Source: Verrucomicrobiota bacterium
Lineage (GTDB): Bacteria > Verrucomicrobiota > Verrucomicrobiia > Opitutales > Opitutaceae
Direction of reading: 5' to 3'
Length of the DNA stretch: 8,377 nucleotides
NCBI GenBank assembly: GCA_023457035.1
Contig: JAEWNN010000028.1
Span: 1 to 8,377, forward strand
Below are positions 1 to 7,666 of the stretch, piece by piece; positions within the stretch are counted from its first letter, which is position 1, and each line of letters begins with the position of its first letter. The notes beneath the pieces were generated by a model. The model did no database searches. It had not been told where the DNA came from and was given only the letters and a program-made list of their open reading frames with translations. Made by a program: the position numbers and the translations under genes.

Positions 1-1
1 G

Positions 2-1969
<1,968 letters not shown>

Positions 1970-1980
1970 ACCAGCGGGAA

Positions 1981-1999
1981 CCCTGAGCGTGTCGAAGGG
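1981..1999. repeat. Short repeat-like element of the CCCTTCGACA..CTCAGGG type
   Basis: CCCTGAGCGTGTCGAAGGG (reverse complement CCCTTCGACACGCTCAGGG) resembles a short imperfect palindrome that I recall as dispersed in many high-GC bacterial genomes. It lies 11 bases after the metH stop codon, between the functional MetH tail and the second, diverged tail at 2013-2072. Only one copy is in the window, so repetition cannot be shown here. Confidence 0.5.
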
Positions 2000-2012
2000 C
2001 GCAGCCCGCAGC

Positions 2013-2072
2013 CGGCGCCCCGTCCCCGAAGTCGAGAAATGGCTCTCCCCCTACCTCGCCTACCAGGCGTGA
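2013..2072 (+). pseudogene. Remnant second copy of the metH 3' end
   Basis: Read in a different frame from metH, these bases encode RRPVPEVEKWLSPYLAYQA followed by TGA. The functional MetH ends RRGTPVEESERWLAPYLGYEA. From the Trp onward both follow WL-PYL-Y-A, with conservative changes elsewhere, and both are followed at once by a stop. The DNA has diverged clearly, including at wobble positions, so this is not a fresh tandem duplication. It has no start codon of its own and cannot be a gene. It is either the ancestral metH end left after the active 3' end was exchanged, or a stray fragment of a homologue. The similarity is visible; the history is inference. Confidence 0.7.
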
Positions 2073-2183
2073 GTCAGCGAATGTATCAGGAGAGCACCGC
2101 CAGATCGTCCTCCCGCTGGGCAGGGCCGCGCGGGCCTATACCAGCCCGGCCGACCGCGAAACGTCAGCCCGCAACACAAGACT

Positions 2184-2203
2184 CGGGGCCGCGCGGCGCC
2201 CCG
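2184..2203. terminator. GC-rich hairpin after metH (weak terminator candidate)
   Basis: CGGGGC (2184-2189) pairs with GCCCCG (2198-2203) across an 8-base loop. No T-run follows, so it is not a classic intrinsic terminator. The rest of 2073-2217 shows no gene and no convincing promoter. Confidence 0.2.
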
Positions 2204-2224
2204 GCCGGCGACCAGAGGTGCTTT

Positions 2225-2240
2225 CGGGCTTTCAAGCCCG
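2225..2240. repeat. Small perfect hairpin just upstream of the TPR gene
   Basis: CGGGCT-TTCA-AGCCCG forms a six-base stem with a four-base loop, ending 7 bases before the ATG at 2248. Short GGTG (2217-2220) and CACC (2243-2246) flanks extend the dyad. It could be a dispersed palindrome or an RNA structure at the start of the message. Its presence argues against the GTG start at 2218, which would put it inside the coding region before the signal peptide. Confidence 0.4.
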
Positions 2241-2247
2241 CCCACCG

Positions 2248-3249
2248 ATGCGCTCTGCTCCCGGCATGCTCCGGTTCCGTCTGCTTCCTCTCCTCCTGCT
2301 CGTGGCAACGACCGTCCTGCACGCCGCCCCGCCCGCCGCCGCCGACCTGGCCGCCGCCCGCGCTTTCTTCACCGCTCGCCGCGACGCCGAAGCCCAGTCC
2401 GCCCTCGACCACCTGCTCCTCGCCGACCCGACCAACCACGAGGCCGTGTACCTGCTCGGCCGCCTGGCCAAGCGCCGCGGCGACTGGAGGACCGTGGCCG
2501 AGCGCTACGAGCGCTGCACCCAGCTCGCGCCGACCGTCGCCCTCTACTGGGCCGACCTCGGCGAGGCCTACGGCAAACTCGCCGGCAAGGCCGGTGTCTT
2601 CCAGCAGCTCGGGCTCGCCCGAAAATGTCGCGCCGCCCTCGAGCAGGCCGTCGCCCTCGCGCCCACGGAGCTCGAATACCGCCGCGGGCTGATCGAGTTC
2701 TACGAGCAGGCGCCCTTCGTCGCCGGCGGTGGCCGCGACAAAGCCCTCGCCCAGGCCGCCGCAATCGCCGCCCACGATCCCTACGCCAGTGCGCTGGCCA
2801 CCGGCGGCATCCACGCCCGCGCCAAGAACTGGACCGAGGCCGAGCGGGCCTTCCGGTCCGCCGCCGCGCTCCGCCCCGACGCCACCGAGCCGGAGGCCGC
2901 GCTCGGCCTGCTGTTCGCCGACCAGGGTCGCCACGCCGAGGCCTTCACCGCCTTCGACGGGATTCTCGGCCGCGAGCCCGACAACCTCCTCGCGCTCTAC
3001 CAGCTCGGCCGCGTCGCCGCCATCTCCGGACAACGCCTCCCCGAGGGCGAAGCGGCCCTCCGCCGCTACCTCGCGCAACCCACGCATCCGGCCGGCCAGC
3101 CGACGAACGCCCACGCCCAGTACCGGCTCGGCGAGCTGCTCGCCCGCCGCGGCGACACCGCGGGCGCCCGCGCCGCCTACCAGGACGCACTCCGGCTCGA
3201 CCCCGGGCTCAAACCCGCCGCCGAGGCGCTCGGCCACCTCGCGCCGTAA
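2248..3249 (+). CDS. Secreted/periplasmic tetratricopeptide-repeat protein, unknown function
   Basis: From the ATG at 2248 the protein has 333 residues; a second ATG at 2266 (327 residues) is equally plausible and neither has a Shine-Dalgarno. The N-terminus (MLRFRLLPLLLLVATTVLHA, then APP) is a typical signal peptide, so the product is probably exported or lipid-free periplasmic; no lipobox cysteine is visible. The remainder is about eight consecutive TPR-like helix pairs with the usual pattern of G/A/Y/L and a proline at repeat ends: ADLAAARAFF..LLADPTN, EAVYLLGRLAKRRGDW..LAPT, a longer third unit with a KLAGKAGVFQQLG insert, then units ending in HDPY, RPDA, EPDN, QPTN and LDPG. TPR arrays bind proteins and assemble complexes; nothing here identifies a partner. 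It follows metH by about 280 bases and converges with glnK-1, so no functional link is implied. I do not recognise a named family. Confidence 0.85.
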   Translation: MRSAPGMLRFRLLPLLLLVATTVLHAAPPAAADLAAARAFFTARRDAEAQSALDHLLLADPTNHEAVYLLGRLAKRRGDWRTVAERYERCTQLAPTVALYWADLGEAYGKLAGKAGVFQQLGLARKCRAALEQAVALAPTELEYRRGLIEFYEQAPFVAGGGRDKALAQAAAIAAHDPYASALATGGIHARAKNWTEAERAFRSAAALRPDATEPEAALGLLFADQGRHAEAFTAFDGILGREPDNLLALYQLGRVAAISGQRLPEGEAALRRYLAQPTHPAGQPTNAHAQYRLGELLARRGDTAGARAAYQDALRLDPGLKPAAEALGHLAP

Positions 3250-3271
3250 CCGGCTTCGTTCCACGCCTGCA

Positions 3272-3344
3272 GTAGGGTGCGAGCTCGCTCGCACCGCTTC
3301 GCCGCGGGCCCGCGCCAGGCGGCGGGACCAAGGTCGCGCCCTAC
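3272..3344. repeat. GTAGGG...CCCTAC intergenic palindromic element
   Basis: The element begins GTAGGGTGCGA and ends GGTCGCGCCCTAC, forming imperfect terminal inverted repeats about 73 bases apart. Inside are a perfect hairpin GGTGCGAG-CTCG-CTCGCACC (3276-3295) and a 12-base palindrome CGCGGGCCCGCG (3303-3314). It lies between the convergent ends of the TPR gene and glnK-1, where it could also act as a two-way transcription block. It looks like a non-coding miniature repeat; copy number cannot be seen from here. Confidence 0.6.
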
Positions 3345-3419
3345 ACAGAAGATCCCGCGCACGGAGCGGAACTGACCGCCCGCCGCTCCGACCGCTGCCG
3401 GGCTCCCTGCTCCGGGGCT

Positions 3420-3447
3420 CTCGTCCCTCGACGCTCGTCCCTCGACG
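3420..3447. repeat. Perfect 14-base tandem duplication
   Basis: CTCGTCCCTCGACG occurs twice back to back (3420-3433 and 3434-3447), 19 bases beyond the stop codon of glnK-1. It is non-coding. The rest of 3345-3466 holds no gene. Confidence 0.8.
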
Positions 3448-3466
3448 GAGTGGCGGCTGCCGCAGC

Positions 3467-3805
3467 TCAGAGCGCGGCGTCGCCGTGCTCGTCGGTGCGG
3501 ATGCGCACGACGTCCTCGAGCGGCACGACAAATATCTTGCCGTCGCCGATCTTGCCGGTCTTCGCGGCGCCCACGATCACGTCGATCACCTTGCCGGCGA
3601 GTGCGTCGGCGACCGCGATCTCGAGTTTCACCTTCGGCAGGAAGTCGACAGTGTACTCGCTGCCGCGATAGATCTCCGTGTGGCCTTTCTGGCGACCGAA
3701 GCCCTTGACCTCGGTCACGGTCATGCCCTCGATGCCGATCGAGGCGAGCGCGTCCTTCACTTCCTCGATCTTGAAGGGCTTGATGATGGCGGTGATGAGT
3801 TTCAT
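3467..3805 (-). CDS. glnK: Nitrogen regulatory protein PII (GlnK/GlnB family), copy 1
   Basis: PII proteins are cytoplasmic homotrimers that sense 2-oxoglutarate and ATP/ADP. GlnK-type members plug the AmtB ammonium channel when nitrogen is plentiful. The 112-residue length is exactly the family norm. Both family signatures are present: YRGSEY at 46-51, with Tyr51 as the site uridylylated in enterobacteria, and TGKIGDGKIFV at 83-93. Gln39, Lys58, Lys90, Arg101 and Arg103, which contact 2-oxoglutarate or nucleotide, are all present. The gene starts 32 bases after the amtB-1 stop, so the pair is almost surely co-transcribed; no Shine-Dalgarno is visible. The order amtB then glnK reverses the common glnK-amtB order. 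It matches copy 2 at about 91 of 112 residues, with only I45V differing in the T-loop. It could be named glnB, but the amtB linkage favours glnK. Confidence 0.95.
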   Translation of the reverse strand: MKLITAIIKPFKIEEVKDALASIGIEGMTVTEVKGFGRQKGHTEIYRGSEYTVDFLPKVKLEIAVADALAGKVIDVIVGAAKTGKIGDGKIFVVPLEDVVRIRTDEHGDAAL

Positions 3806-3837
3806 GGGAACGGTTGCAGCAGGTTGGTGGAGCCGGG

Positions 3838-5304
3838 TTAGTAGATGTAGCCCTCCTCGCCGTGCTCGGCGAGGTCGAGGCCTTGGCGTTCGACGTCCGG
3901 CGCGGCGCGCAGCCCGATGGTGGCCTTGACCAGGTAGGCGATCGCGATGGTGCCGAGCACCGAGAGCACAACCGTCAGGCCCATGGCCTTGAGCTGTTCG
4001 AACCAGAGACCGCCGTCGGCGACGAGACTGGCGAGACCGTTTCTGGTCGCGGCGGCGCCGGCAAGGTTCGCGTTGACGTCGGCACTCGCGAGCAGGCCGG
4101 TGACGAGCGCGCCCATGGTGCCGCCCACGGCATGCACGCCGAAGGTGTCGAGCGCATCGTCGTACTTGAGCCAGCCCTTCAGCTTGGTGCAGGCGAAGAA
4201 GGGAACCGCGCCGGCGAGCAGGCCGAGGAGGACCGCGCCGGACACGCCGACGAAGCCCGCCGCCGGCGTGACGACGACCAGGCCGCCGACGGCGCCGGAG
4301 CAGAAGCCGAGGATCGAGGGGTGCCCGCGGGTGAGCCATTCGAGCATCGGCCAGGTGAAGGCGCCGACCGCCGCGGCCACCGTCGTGGTCATGAAGGCGT
4401 TGGCGGCAACCCCGTCGGCGCCGAGTGCAGAGCCGGCGTTGAAGCCGTACCAGCCCGCCCAGAGCACGCCGGTGCCGACCATGCAGAGCACCATGCTGTG
4501 CGGCGCCATCTTCTCCTTCAGAAAACCGATACGCGGGCCGAGGATGAGGCAGAGCACGAGCGCGGACCAGCCGGAGGACATGTGGACGACGGTGCCGCCG
4601 GCGAAGTCGATCGCGCGGATCGAGGCCTCCGCATTCCACACGCCGTTCATGCTGCCGCTCGCGCCCCAGACCATGTGCGCGAGCGGGAAGTAGATGAAGA
4701 CCATCCAGAGGGTGACGAAGGCGAGGATGGCGGAGAACTTCATGCGCTCGGCGATCGCGCCGACGATCAGCGCCGGGGTGATGATCGCGAACATCATCTG
4801 GTACATCGCGAAGACGTTGTGCGACACCCAGAAGGCGTAGTCGGTGTTGGGCGCGGAGCCCACGCCCCGCAGGAACAGGAACTCGGTGCCGCCGAGGAAG
4901 TGCCCGAGGAAGCTCCCGCTCTCCGTGAAGCTCTTGCCGAAGACGAAGCTGTAGCCGAACGCCCACCAGAGCAGCGTCACCAGACCGGCGATGCCCAGGC
5001 ATTGCGCGAGCACCGAGAGCACGTTCTTGCTGCGCACCAGGCCGCCGTAGAACAGCGCAAGGCCGGGCAGCGTCATGAAGAGCACGAGCGCCGCGCTGGT
5101 CATCATCCACGCGTTGTGGCCCGGACCGGGCACCCCGGCGAGCGCAGGACCGGGTTCGGTGTTGTTGACATAGGCCTCGAGCGCGGTGAGGCGCTCCTCC
5201 AGTGACGGGGCCGCGGGGGCGTCGGCGGCGCAGGCGCCCCACGAAACGGCGGCCAGACCGAACGCGAGCAACAGGGTGCGAGGAGAGAGAAGTGTGCCGA
5301 GCAT
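3838..5304 (-). CDS. amtB: Ammonium transporter AmtB, copy 1
   Basis: This inner-membrane trimeric channel conducts ammonium/ammonia. The 488-residue product opens with a signal peptide (MLGTLLSPRTLLLAFGLAAV..ACA, likely cleaved near 26), then a short charged segment (SLEERLTALEAYVNN) before the first membrane helix. Eleven hydrophobic segments are expected. Pore residues by motif: Phe172 in MYQMMFAIITP and Phe288 in WYGFNAG (outer Phe gate region), Trp213 in AHMVWG, Asp233 in the signature DFAGGTVVH, and twin His241 and His391 (TFGVHAVGG). The C-terminus GLDLAEHGEEGYIY is the conserved GlnK-contacting tail. The ATG at 5304 is chosen because it opens the signal peptide; frames upstream run through palindromes. 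A sigma-54 promoter lies just upstream, leaving an unusually short leader. It precedes glnK-1 by 32 bases. By sequence it is a different Amt type from copy 2, with only core motifs shared. Confidence 0.95.
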   Translation of the reverse strand: MLGTLLSPRTLLLAFGLAAVSWGACAADAPAAPSLEERLTALEAYVNNTEPGPALAGVPGPGHNAWMMTSAALVLFMTLPGLALFYGGLVRSKNVLSVLAQCLGIAGLVTLLWWAFGYSFVFGKSFTESGSFLGHFLGGTEFLFLRGVGSAPNTDYAFWVSHNVFAMYQMMFAIITPALIVGAIAERMKFSAILAFVTLWMVFIYFPLAHMVWGASGSMNGVWNAEASIRAIDFAGGTVVHMSSGWSALVLCLILGPRIGFLKEKMAPHSMVLCMVGTGVLWAGWYGFNAGSALGADGVAANAFMTTTVAAAVGAFTWPMLEWLTRGHPSILGFCSGAVGGLVVVTPAAGFVGVSGAVLLGLLAGAVPFFACTKLKGWLKYDDALDTFGVHAVGGTMGALVTGLLASADVNANLAGAAATRNGLASLVADGGLWFEQLKAMGLTVVLSVLGTIAIAYLVKATIGLRAAPDVERQGLDLAEHGEEGYIY

Positions 5305-5319
5305 AGTCCCGACCACTTC

Positions 5320-5336
5320 AGCAGTCCCGGTGCCAG
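5320..5336 (-). promoter_or_regulatory. Sigma-54 (-24/-12) promoter of amtB-1
   Basis: On the minus strand the site reads CTGGCACCGGGACTGCT. TGGCAC matches the -24 box, and the invariant GG and GC are correctly 12 bases apart; the only departures from the consensus TGGCACGrNNNTTGCW are C at -20 and C at -15. The predicted start of transcription is near 5309, five bases before the ATG at 5304. The amtB-2 promoter has the same core. Sigma-54 control through an NtrC-type activator is the known mode for amtB/glnK genes; no activator-binding site was recognised. Confidence 0.75.
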
Positions 5337-5382
5337 CGACACGCCGGTCGGGTTTTTTACGACAGAAACGTCGCTTTGGGCA

Positions 5383-5412
5383 GGGAGCCGCTCCCGCGAT
5401 GGGCGAATTCGC
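5383..5412. repeat. Two short palindromes upstream of the amtB-1 promoter
   Basis: GGGAGC-C-GCTCCC (5383-5395) is followed by the 10-base palindrome GCGAATTCGC (5403-5412). They lie about 50-75 bases upstream of the -24 box of amtB-1. They resemble the other short palindromes of the window; an operator role is possible but unsupported. Confidence 0.4.
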
Positions 5413-5450
5413 GCATCCACCACTCCCCCGGGCCCGCGCCCGCCAAGGAA

Positions 5451-5479
5451 GCCGGCGCATCCCCAGAAGATGCGCCGGC
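5451..5479. terminator. Strong hairpin downstream of glnK-2 (second of two)
   Basis: GCCGGCGCATC (5451-5461) and GATGCGCCGGC (5469-5479) are perfect 11-base arms around a CCCAGAA loop. It stands beyond the glnK-2 stop and before the amtB-1 promoter, so it may end the first transcript. There is no T-run on the minus strand, so a dispersed repeat or a Rho-assisted or stabilising structure is equally possible. Confidence 0.45.
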
Positions 5480-5496
5480 GGTCGGCCTCGGGACCA

Positions 5497-5522
5497 CGCG
5501 CGCCGGCCGCAGCCGGCGCGCG
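5497..5522. terminator. Strong hairpin immediately after glnK-2
   Basis: CGCGCGCCGGC (5497-5507) pairs perfectly with GCCGGCGCGCG (5512-5522) around the four-base loop CGCA. It begins 13 bases after the glnK-2 stop on the minus strand. With the neighbouring hairpin at 5451-5479 it makes a tandem structure separating the two amtB-glnK pairs. It lacks the T-run of a textbook terminator. Confidence 0.5.
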
Positions 5523-5535
5523 CCTTGGCCCTGCT

Positions 5536-5874
5536 TCAGATCGCGGTCTCGCCGCGCTCGTCGGTGCGGATGCGCACGACCTCCTCGAGCGGGAGCACGA
5601 AGATCTTGCCGTCGCCGATCTTGCCCGTCTTCGCGGCCTTCACGATGGCTTCGACAGCCTTGGCGGCGACCGGGTCGGCCACGGCAAGCTCGAGTTTCAC
5701 CTTCGGGAGAAAGTCGACGGTGTACTCGCTGCCGCGGTAGACCTCGGTGTGTCCTTTCTGGCGACCGAAGCCCTTGACCTCGGTCACGGTCATGCCTTCG
5801 ACGCCGATCTCGGTGAGGGCGTCCTTCACCTCCTCGAGTTTGAAGGGCTTGATGATGGCGATGATGAGTTTCAT
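5536..5874 (-). CDS. glnK: Nitrogen regulatory protein PII (GlnK/GlnB family), copy 2
   Basis: This is a second cytoplasmic PII sensor, also 112 residues. It has the T-loop signature YRGSEY (46-51, Tyr51 present) and the C-terminal signature TGKIGDGKIFV (83-93), with Gln39, Lys58, Lys90, Arg101 and Arg103. It differs from copy 1 at about 21 positions, clustered at 68-79 (DPVAAKAVEAIVKAAK here against DALAGKVIDVIVGAAK) and at the C-terminus. The T-loop, which contacts AmtB, is nearly identical, and a 44-base stretch (5753-5796 against 3684-3727) is identical at DNA level. It starts 87 bases after the amtB-2 stop with a GC-rich hairpin between, and is followed by two strong hairpins. It presumably gates amtB-2, but the shared T-loop makes mixed trimers and cross-binding likely. 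Confidence 0.95.
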   Translation of the reverse strand: MKLIIAIIKPFKLEEVKDALTEIGVEGMTVTEVKGFGRQKGHTEVYRGSEYTVDFLPKVKLELAVADPVAAKAVEAIVKAAKTGKIGDGKIFVLPLEEVVRIRTDERGETAI

Positions 5875-5909
5875 CGGAGTGAGAATCTGGATTGGGTTGG
5901 GTGGTGGTG

Positions 5910-5953
5910 CCGGGGCGTGGGGCGCTCGCGCGGGCGCGGGCGGCGCGCCCCGG
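5910..5953. repeat. GC-rich stem-loop between amtB-2 and glnK-2
   Basis: CCGGGGCGTG (5910-5919) pairs with CGCGCCCCGG (5944-5953) at nine of ten positions, across a 24-base G/C-rich loop. It starts 8 bases after the amtB-2 stop. In a shared message it could stabilise the upstream part or lower read-through into glnK-2. No separate promoter for glnK-2 was found in this 87-base gap. Confidence 0.4.
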
Positions 5954-5961
5954 CGGGTGGA

Positions 5962-7392
5962 TCACTTGTGCGCGGCTTGGAAGTCCGGATAGGCCTCGTT
6001 GCCGTGCTCGCCGATGTCGAGTCCCTCGGACTCCTCCTCGGGCGAGACGCGGATGCCGATGGTGACCTTGAGCACGTAGAAGAGCACGAAGGCGGCGATG
6101 AACGTGAAGAGGCCCACGGCGACCACGCCCACGAGCTGCGACAGGAATTGCGCGCCGCTGGCGAGCGAGCCGAAGAGGCCGACGGCGAGCGTGCCCCAGA
6201 TGCCGTTGACGAGGTGAACCGAGAGCGCGCCGACCGGATCGTCGAGCTTGAGCTTGTCGAAGAAGATGACCGCCAGCACGACGAGCAGGCCGCCGATCAG
6301 GCCGATGATGGCCGCCGAGCCCGCCGCCATCTGGTCGGCCCCGGCGGTGATCGCCACCAAGCCGGCGAGCACGCCGTTGAGGGTCATCGAAAGGTCCGGC
6401 TTCTTGAGCACGATCCAGCCGGTGATCATCGCGCCCACGGCGCCGGCGGAGGCGGCGATGCAGGTGGTGACCAGCGTGAGCGAGACGGCCGCCGGGTCGG
6501 CGCTGAGCACCGAGCCGCCGTTGAAGCCGAACCACCCGAGCCAGAGGAGGAACACGCCGATGGTCGCCAGCGGCATGCTGTGGCCGAGGATCGGCTTCAT
6601 CCGGCCGTTCGCCAGGTACTTGCCGAGCCGGGGCCCGAGCAGGATCACCCCGGCCAGGGCGCCCCAGCCGCCGATCGAGTGCACCAGGGTGGAGCCGGCG
6701 AAGTCGTAGAAGCCCGGCAAGGACGTGCCGCGGATGATGTAGCCCGCGTCGGTCGCCGTCCACAGCCAGCCGCCGCCCCATTTCCAGAAGCCGGCGATCG
6801 GATAGACGATCATCACGAACGGGACCGAGAAGAGCAGGAAGGAACCGAGCTTCACGCGCTCGGCCACGGCGCCGGAGACGATCGTCGCGGCCGTGGCGGC
6901 GAACATCGCCTGGAACAGGAAGTCGGTCCAGTACGTGTAGCCCGCGTTGTAGCTGTCGGTGAGGCTCGCGACCGGGTCGGCGACGGACACGCCGAAGCCG
7001 GCGAACCCGAGGAAGCCGCCCGCATGATCGGCGCCCGGATACATGAGGTTGAAGCCCATCACCGCATACGTGAGGATGCCGATGCAGGGGATCATCGTGT
7101 TCTTGAACAGGATGTTCACCGTGTTCTTCGACTGCGTCAGGCCGGTCTCCAGCGTGGCGAACCCGAGGTGCATGATGAACACCAGGCCGGCGGCGATCAT
7201 CATCCACAGGTTGTGGGTCGTGAATAGTCCGTAGCCGGCCGAGGCCTTGAAGGCGTCGAGGTCGGCGTATTTCGCCGCCTCGGCCGCGGCTGCGGCGGCT
7301 TCTTCACCGTGGACGGCCACGGCGGCAAGCAGGGGCACGAGCAGGGCCGCCTTGGCGAGCCTGGTTGTACCCAGATTTAGGCTGTTCTTCAT
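5962..7392 (-). CDS. amtB: Ammonium transporter AmtB, copy 2 (different Amt type)
   Basis: This inner-membrane ammonium channel has 476 residues from the ATG at 7392. The signal peptide is MKNSLNLGTTRLAKAALLV..AVAVHG, cut near 29; an Ala/Glu-rich stretch (EEAAAAAAEAAKYADLD) precedes the first helix NLWMMIAAGLVFIMHLGF. Pore residues by motif: Phe164 (QAMFAAT), Trp205 (FWKWGGG), Asp230 in YDFAGSTLVH, twin His238 and His393 (LSVHLVNG), and Phe290 (WFGFNGG). The tail GLDIGEHGNEAYPDF matches the GlnK-contacting C-terminus. FATLETGLTQSKNTVNILFKN and FWKWGGGWL distinguish it from copy 1, so the two are not a recent duplication. No Shine-Dalgarno is visible. A sigma-54 promoter lies about 80 bases upstream, giving a leader of about 67 bases. 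It heads the four-gene run and is followed by glnK-2. Confidence 0.95.
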   Translation of the reverse strand: MKNSLNLGTTRLAKAALLVPLLAAVAVHGEEAAAAAAEAAKYADLDAFKASAGYGLFTTHNLWMMIAAGLVFIMHLGFATLETGLTQSKNTVNILFKNTMIPCIGILTYAVMGFNLMYPGADHAGGFLGFAGFGVSVADPVASLTDSYNAGYTYWTDFLFQAMFAATAATIVSGAVAERVKLGSFLLFSVPFVMIVYPIAGFWKWGGGWLWTATDAGYIIRGTSLPGFYDFAGSTLVHSIGGWGALAGVILLGPRLGKYLANGRMKPILGHSMPLATIGVFLLWLGWFGFNGGSVLSADPAAVSLTLVTTCIAASAGAVGAMITGWIVLKKPDLSMTLNGVLAGLVAITAGADQMAAGSAAIIGLIGGLLVVLAVIFFDKLKLDDPVGALSVHLVNGIWGTLAVGLFGSLASGAQFLSQLVGVVAVGLFTFIAAFVLFYVLKVTIGIRVSPEEESEGLDIGEHGNEAYPDFQAAHK

Positions 7393-7455
7393 AGGAGGGT
7401 GCGCTGGAGGTTGAGTGCTGACCGAGGGAATGGGCCGCCGACGCCGAAGGCGCCG

Positions 7456-7486
7456 TGGCACCCCTGTTTAGCAGGGCATGTGCCAC
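7456..7486 (-). promoter_or_regulatory. Sigma-54 promoter of amtB-2, embedded in a dyad
   Basis: On the minus strand GTGGCACATGCCCTGCT (7470-7486) has TGGCAC at -24 and TGCT at -12 with exact spacing; transcription is predicted to start near 7459. The core TGGCAC-N6-TGCT is identical to that of amtB-1. The site is one arm of an imperfect dyad (7456-7485): TGGCAC-ATG-CCCTG, a CTAAA loop, then CAGGG-GTGCCA. The dyad could bind a regulator or fold in RNA; its role is inference. Confidence 0.75.
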
Positions 7487-7503
7487 CGCACCGCGCGCGG
7501 ACA

Positions 7504-7516
7504 TTTCCGTCGGAAA
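7504..7516. promoter_or_regulatory. Perfect palindrome upstream of the amtB-2 promoter (operator candidate)
   Basis: TTTCCG-T-CGGAAA has six-base arms around one base and is centred about 51 bases upstream of the predicted amtB-2 start site, an AT-richer spot than its surroundings. It does not match the NtrC consensus (GCACC..GGTGC type) that I would expect. The rest of 7517-7666 has no gene and only weak dyads such as GGCGC-ACCA-GCGCC (7569-7582). Confidence 0.3.
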
Positions 7517-7666
7517 CGGCCGCGCAACCATACTTCCGTTCATGCCCTGCCCATTTTCGCCCACGTGCGGCGCACCAGCGCCGTAACAGCGAGGCGCCAC
7601 CGTCACCCCGTCCATCAGTGTCGCGCCACGGGCCCGAGCTGGCGGCCCCGCGGGCAGATGACCGGG

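Noticed and set aside
2164..3531. 455-residue minus-strand frame opposite the TPR gene
   Set aside because: Gly/Glu/Arg-rich mirror of the TPR codons. The plus strand has a signal peptide and regular repeats, which the minus frame lacks.
3814..5205. 463-residue plus-strand frame rich in Glu/Ala/His opposite amtB-1
   Set aside because: It is an antisense shadow: biased composition, no domain, fully covered by a confident gene on the other strand. The same applies to 5470-7227.
3467..5242. 591-residue minus-strand open frame overlapping amtB-1 and glnK-1
   Set aside because: Its last 112 residues are simply glnK-1. The upstream part is an Arg-rich shadow of amtB-1 in another frame, without hydrophobic helices or recognisable motifs.
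5451..5522. CRISPR array or tRNA in the palindromic spacer
   Set aside because: There is no direct repeat with regular spacers and no cloverleaf. The structure is two independent hairpins with different arms.
5357..7207. 616-residue minus-strand frame across amtB-2 and glnK-2
   Set aside because: It is an Arg/His/Asp-rich shadow produced by G/C-rich wobble positions. The overlapping frames hold intact AmtB and PII proteins with all motifs.
7456..7473. Plus-strand sigma-54 promoter TGGCACCCCTGTTTAGC
   Set aside because: The -24 box is present, but GC falls two bases too far away. It is the mirror arm of the dyad, and no gene starts to its right on the plus strand.
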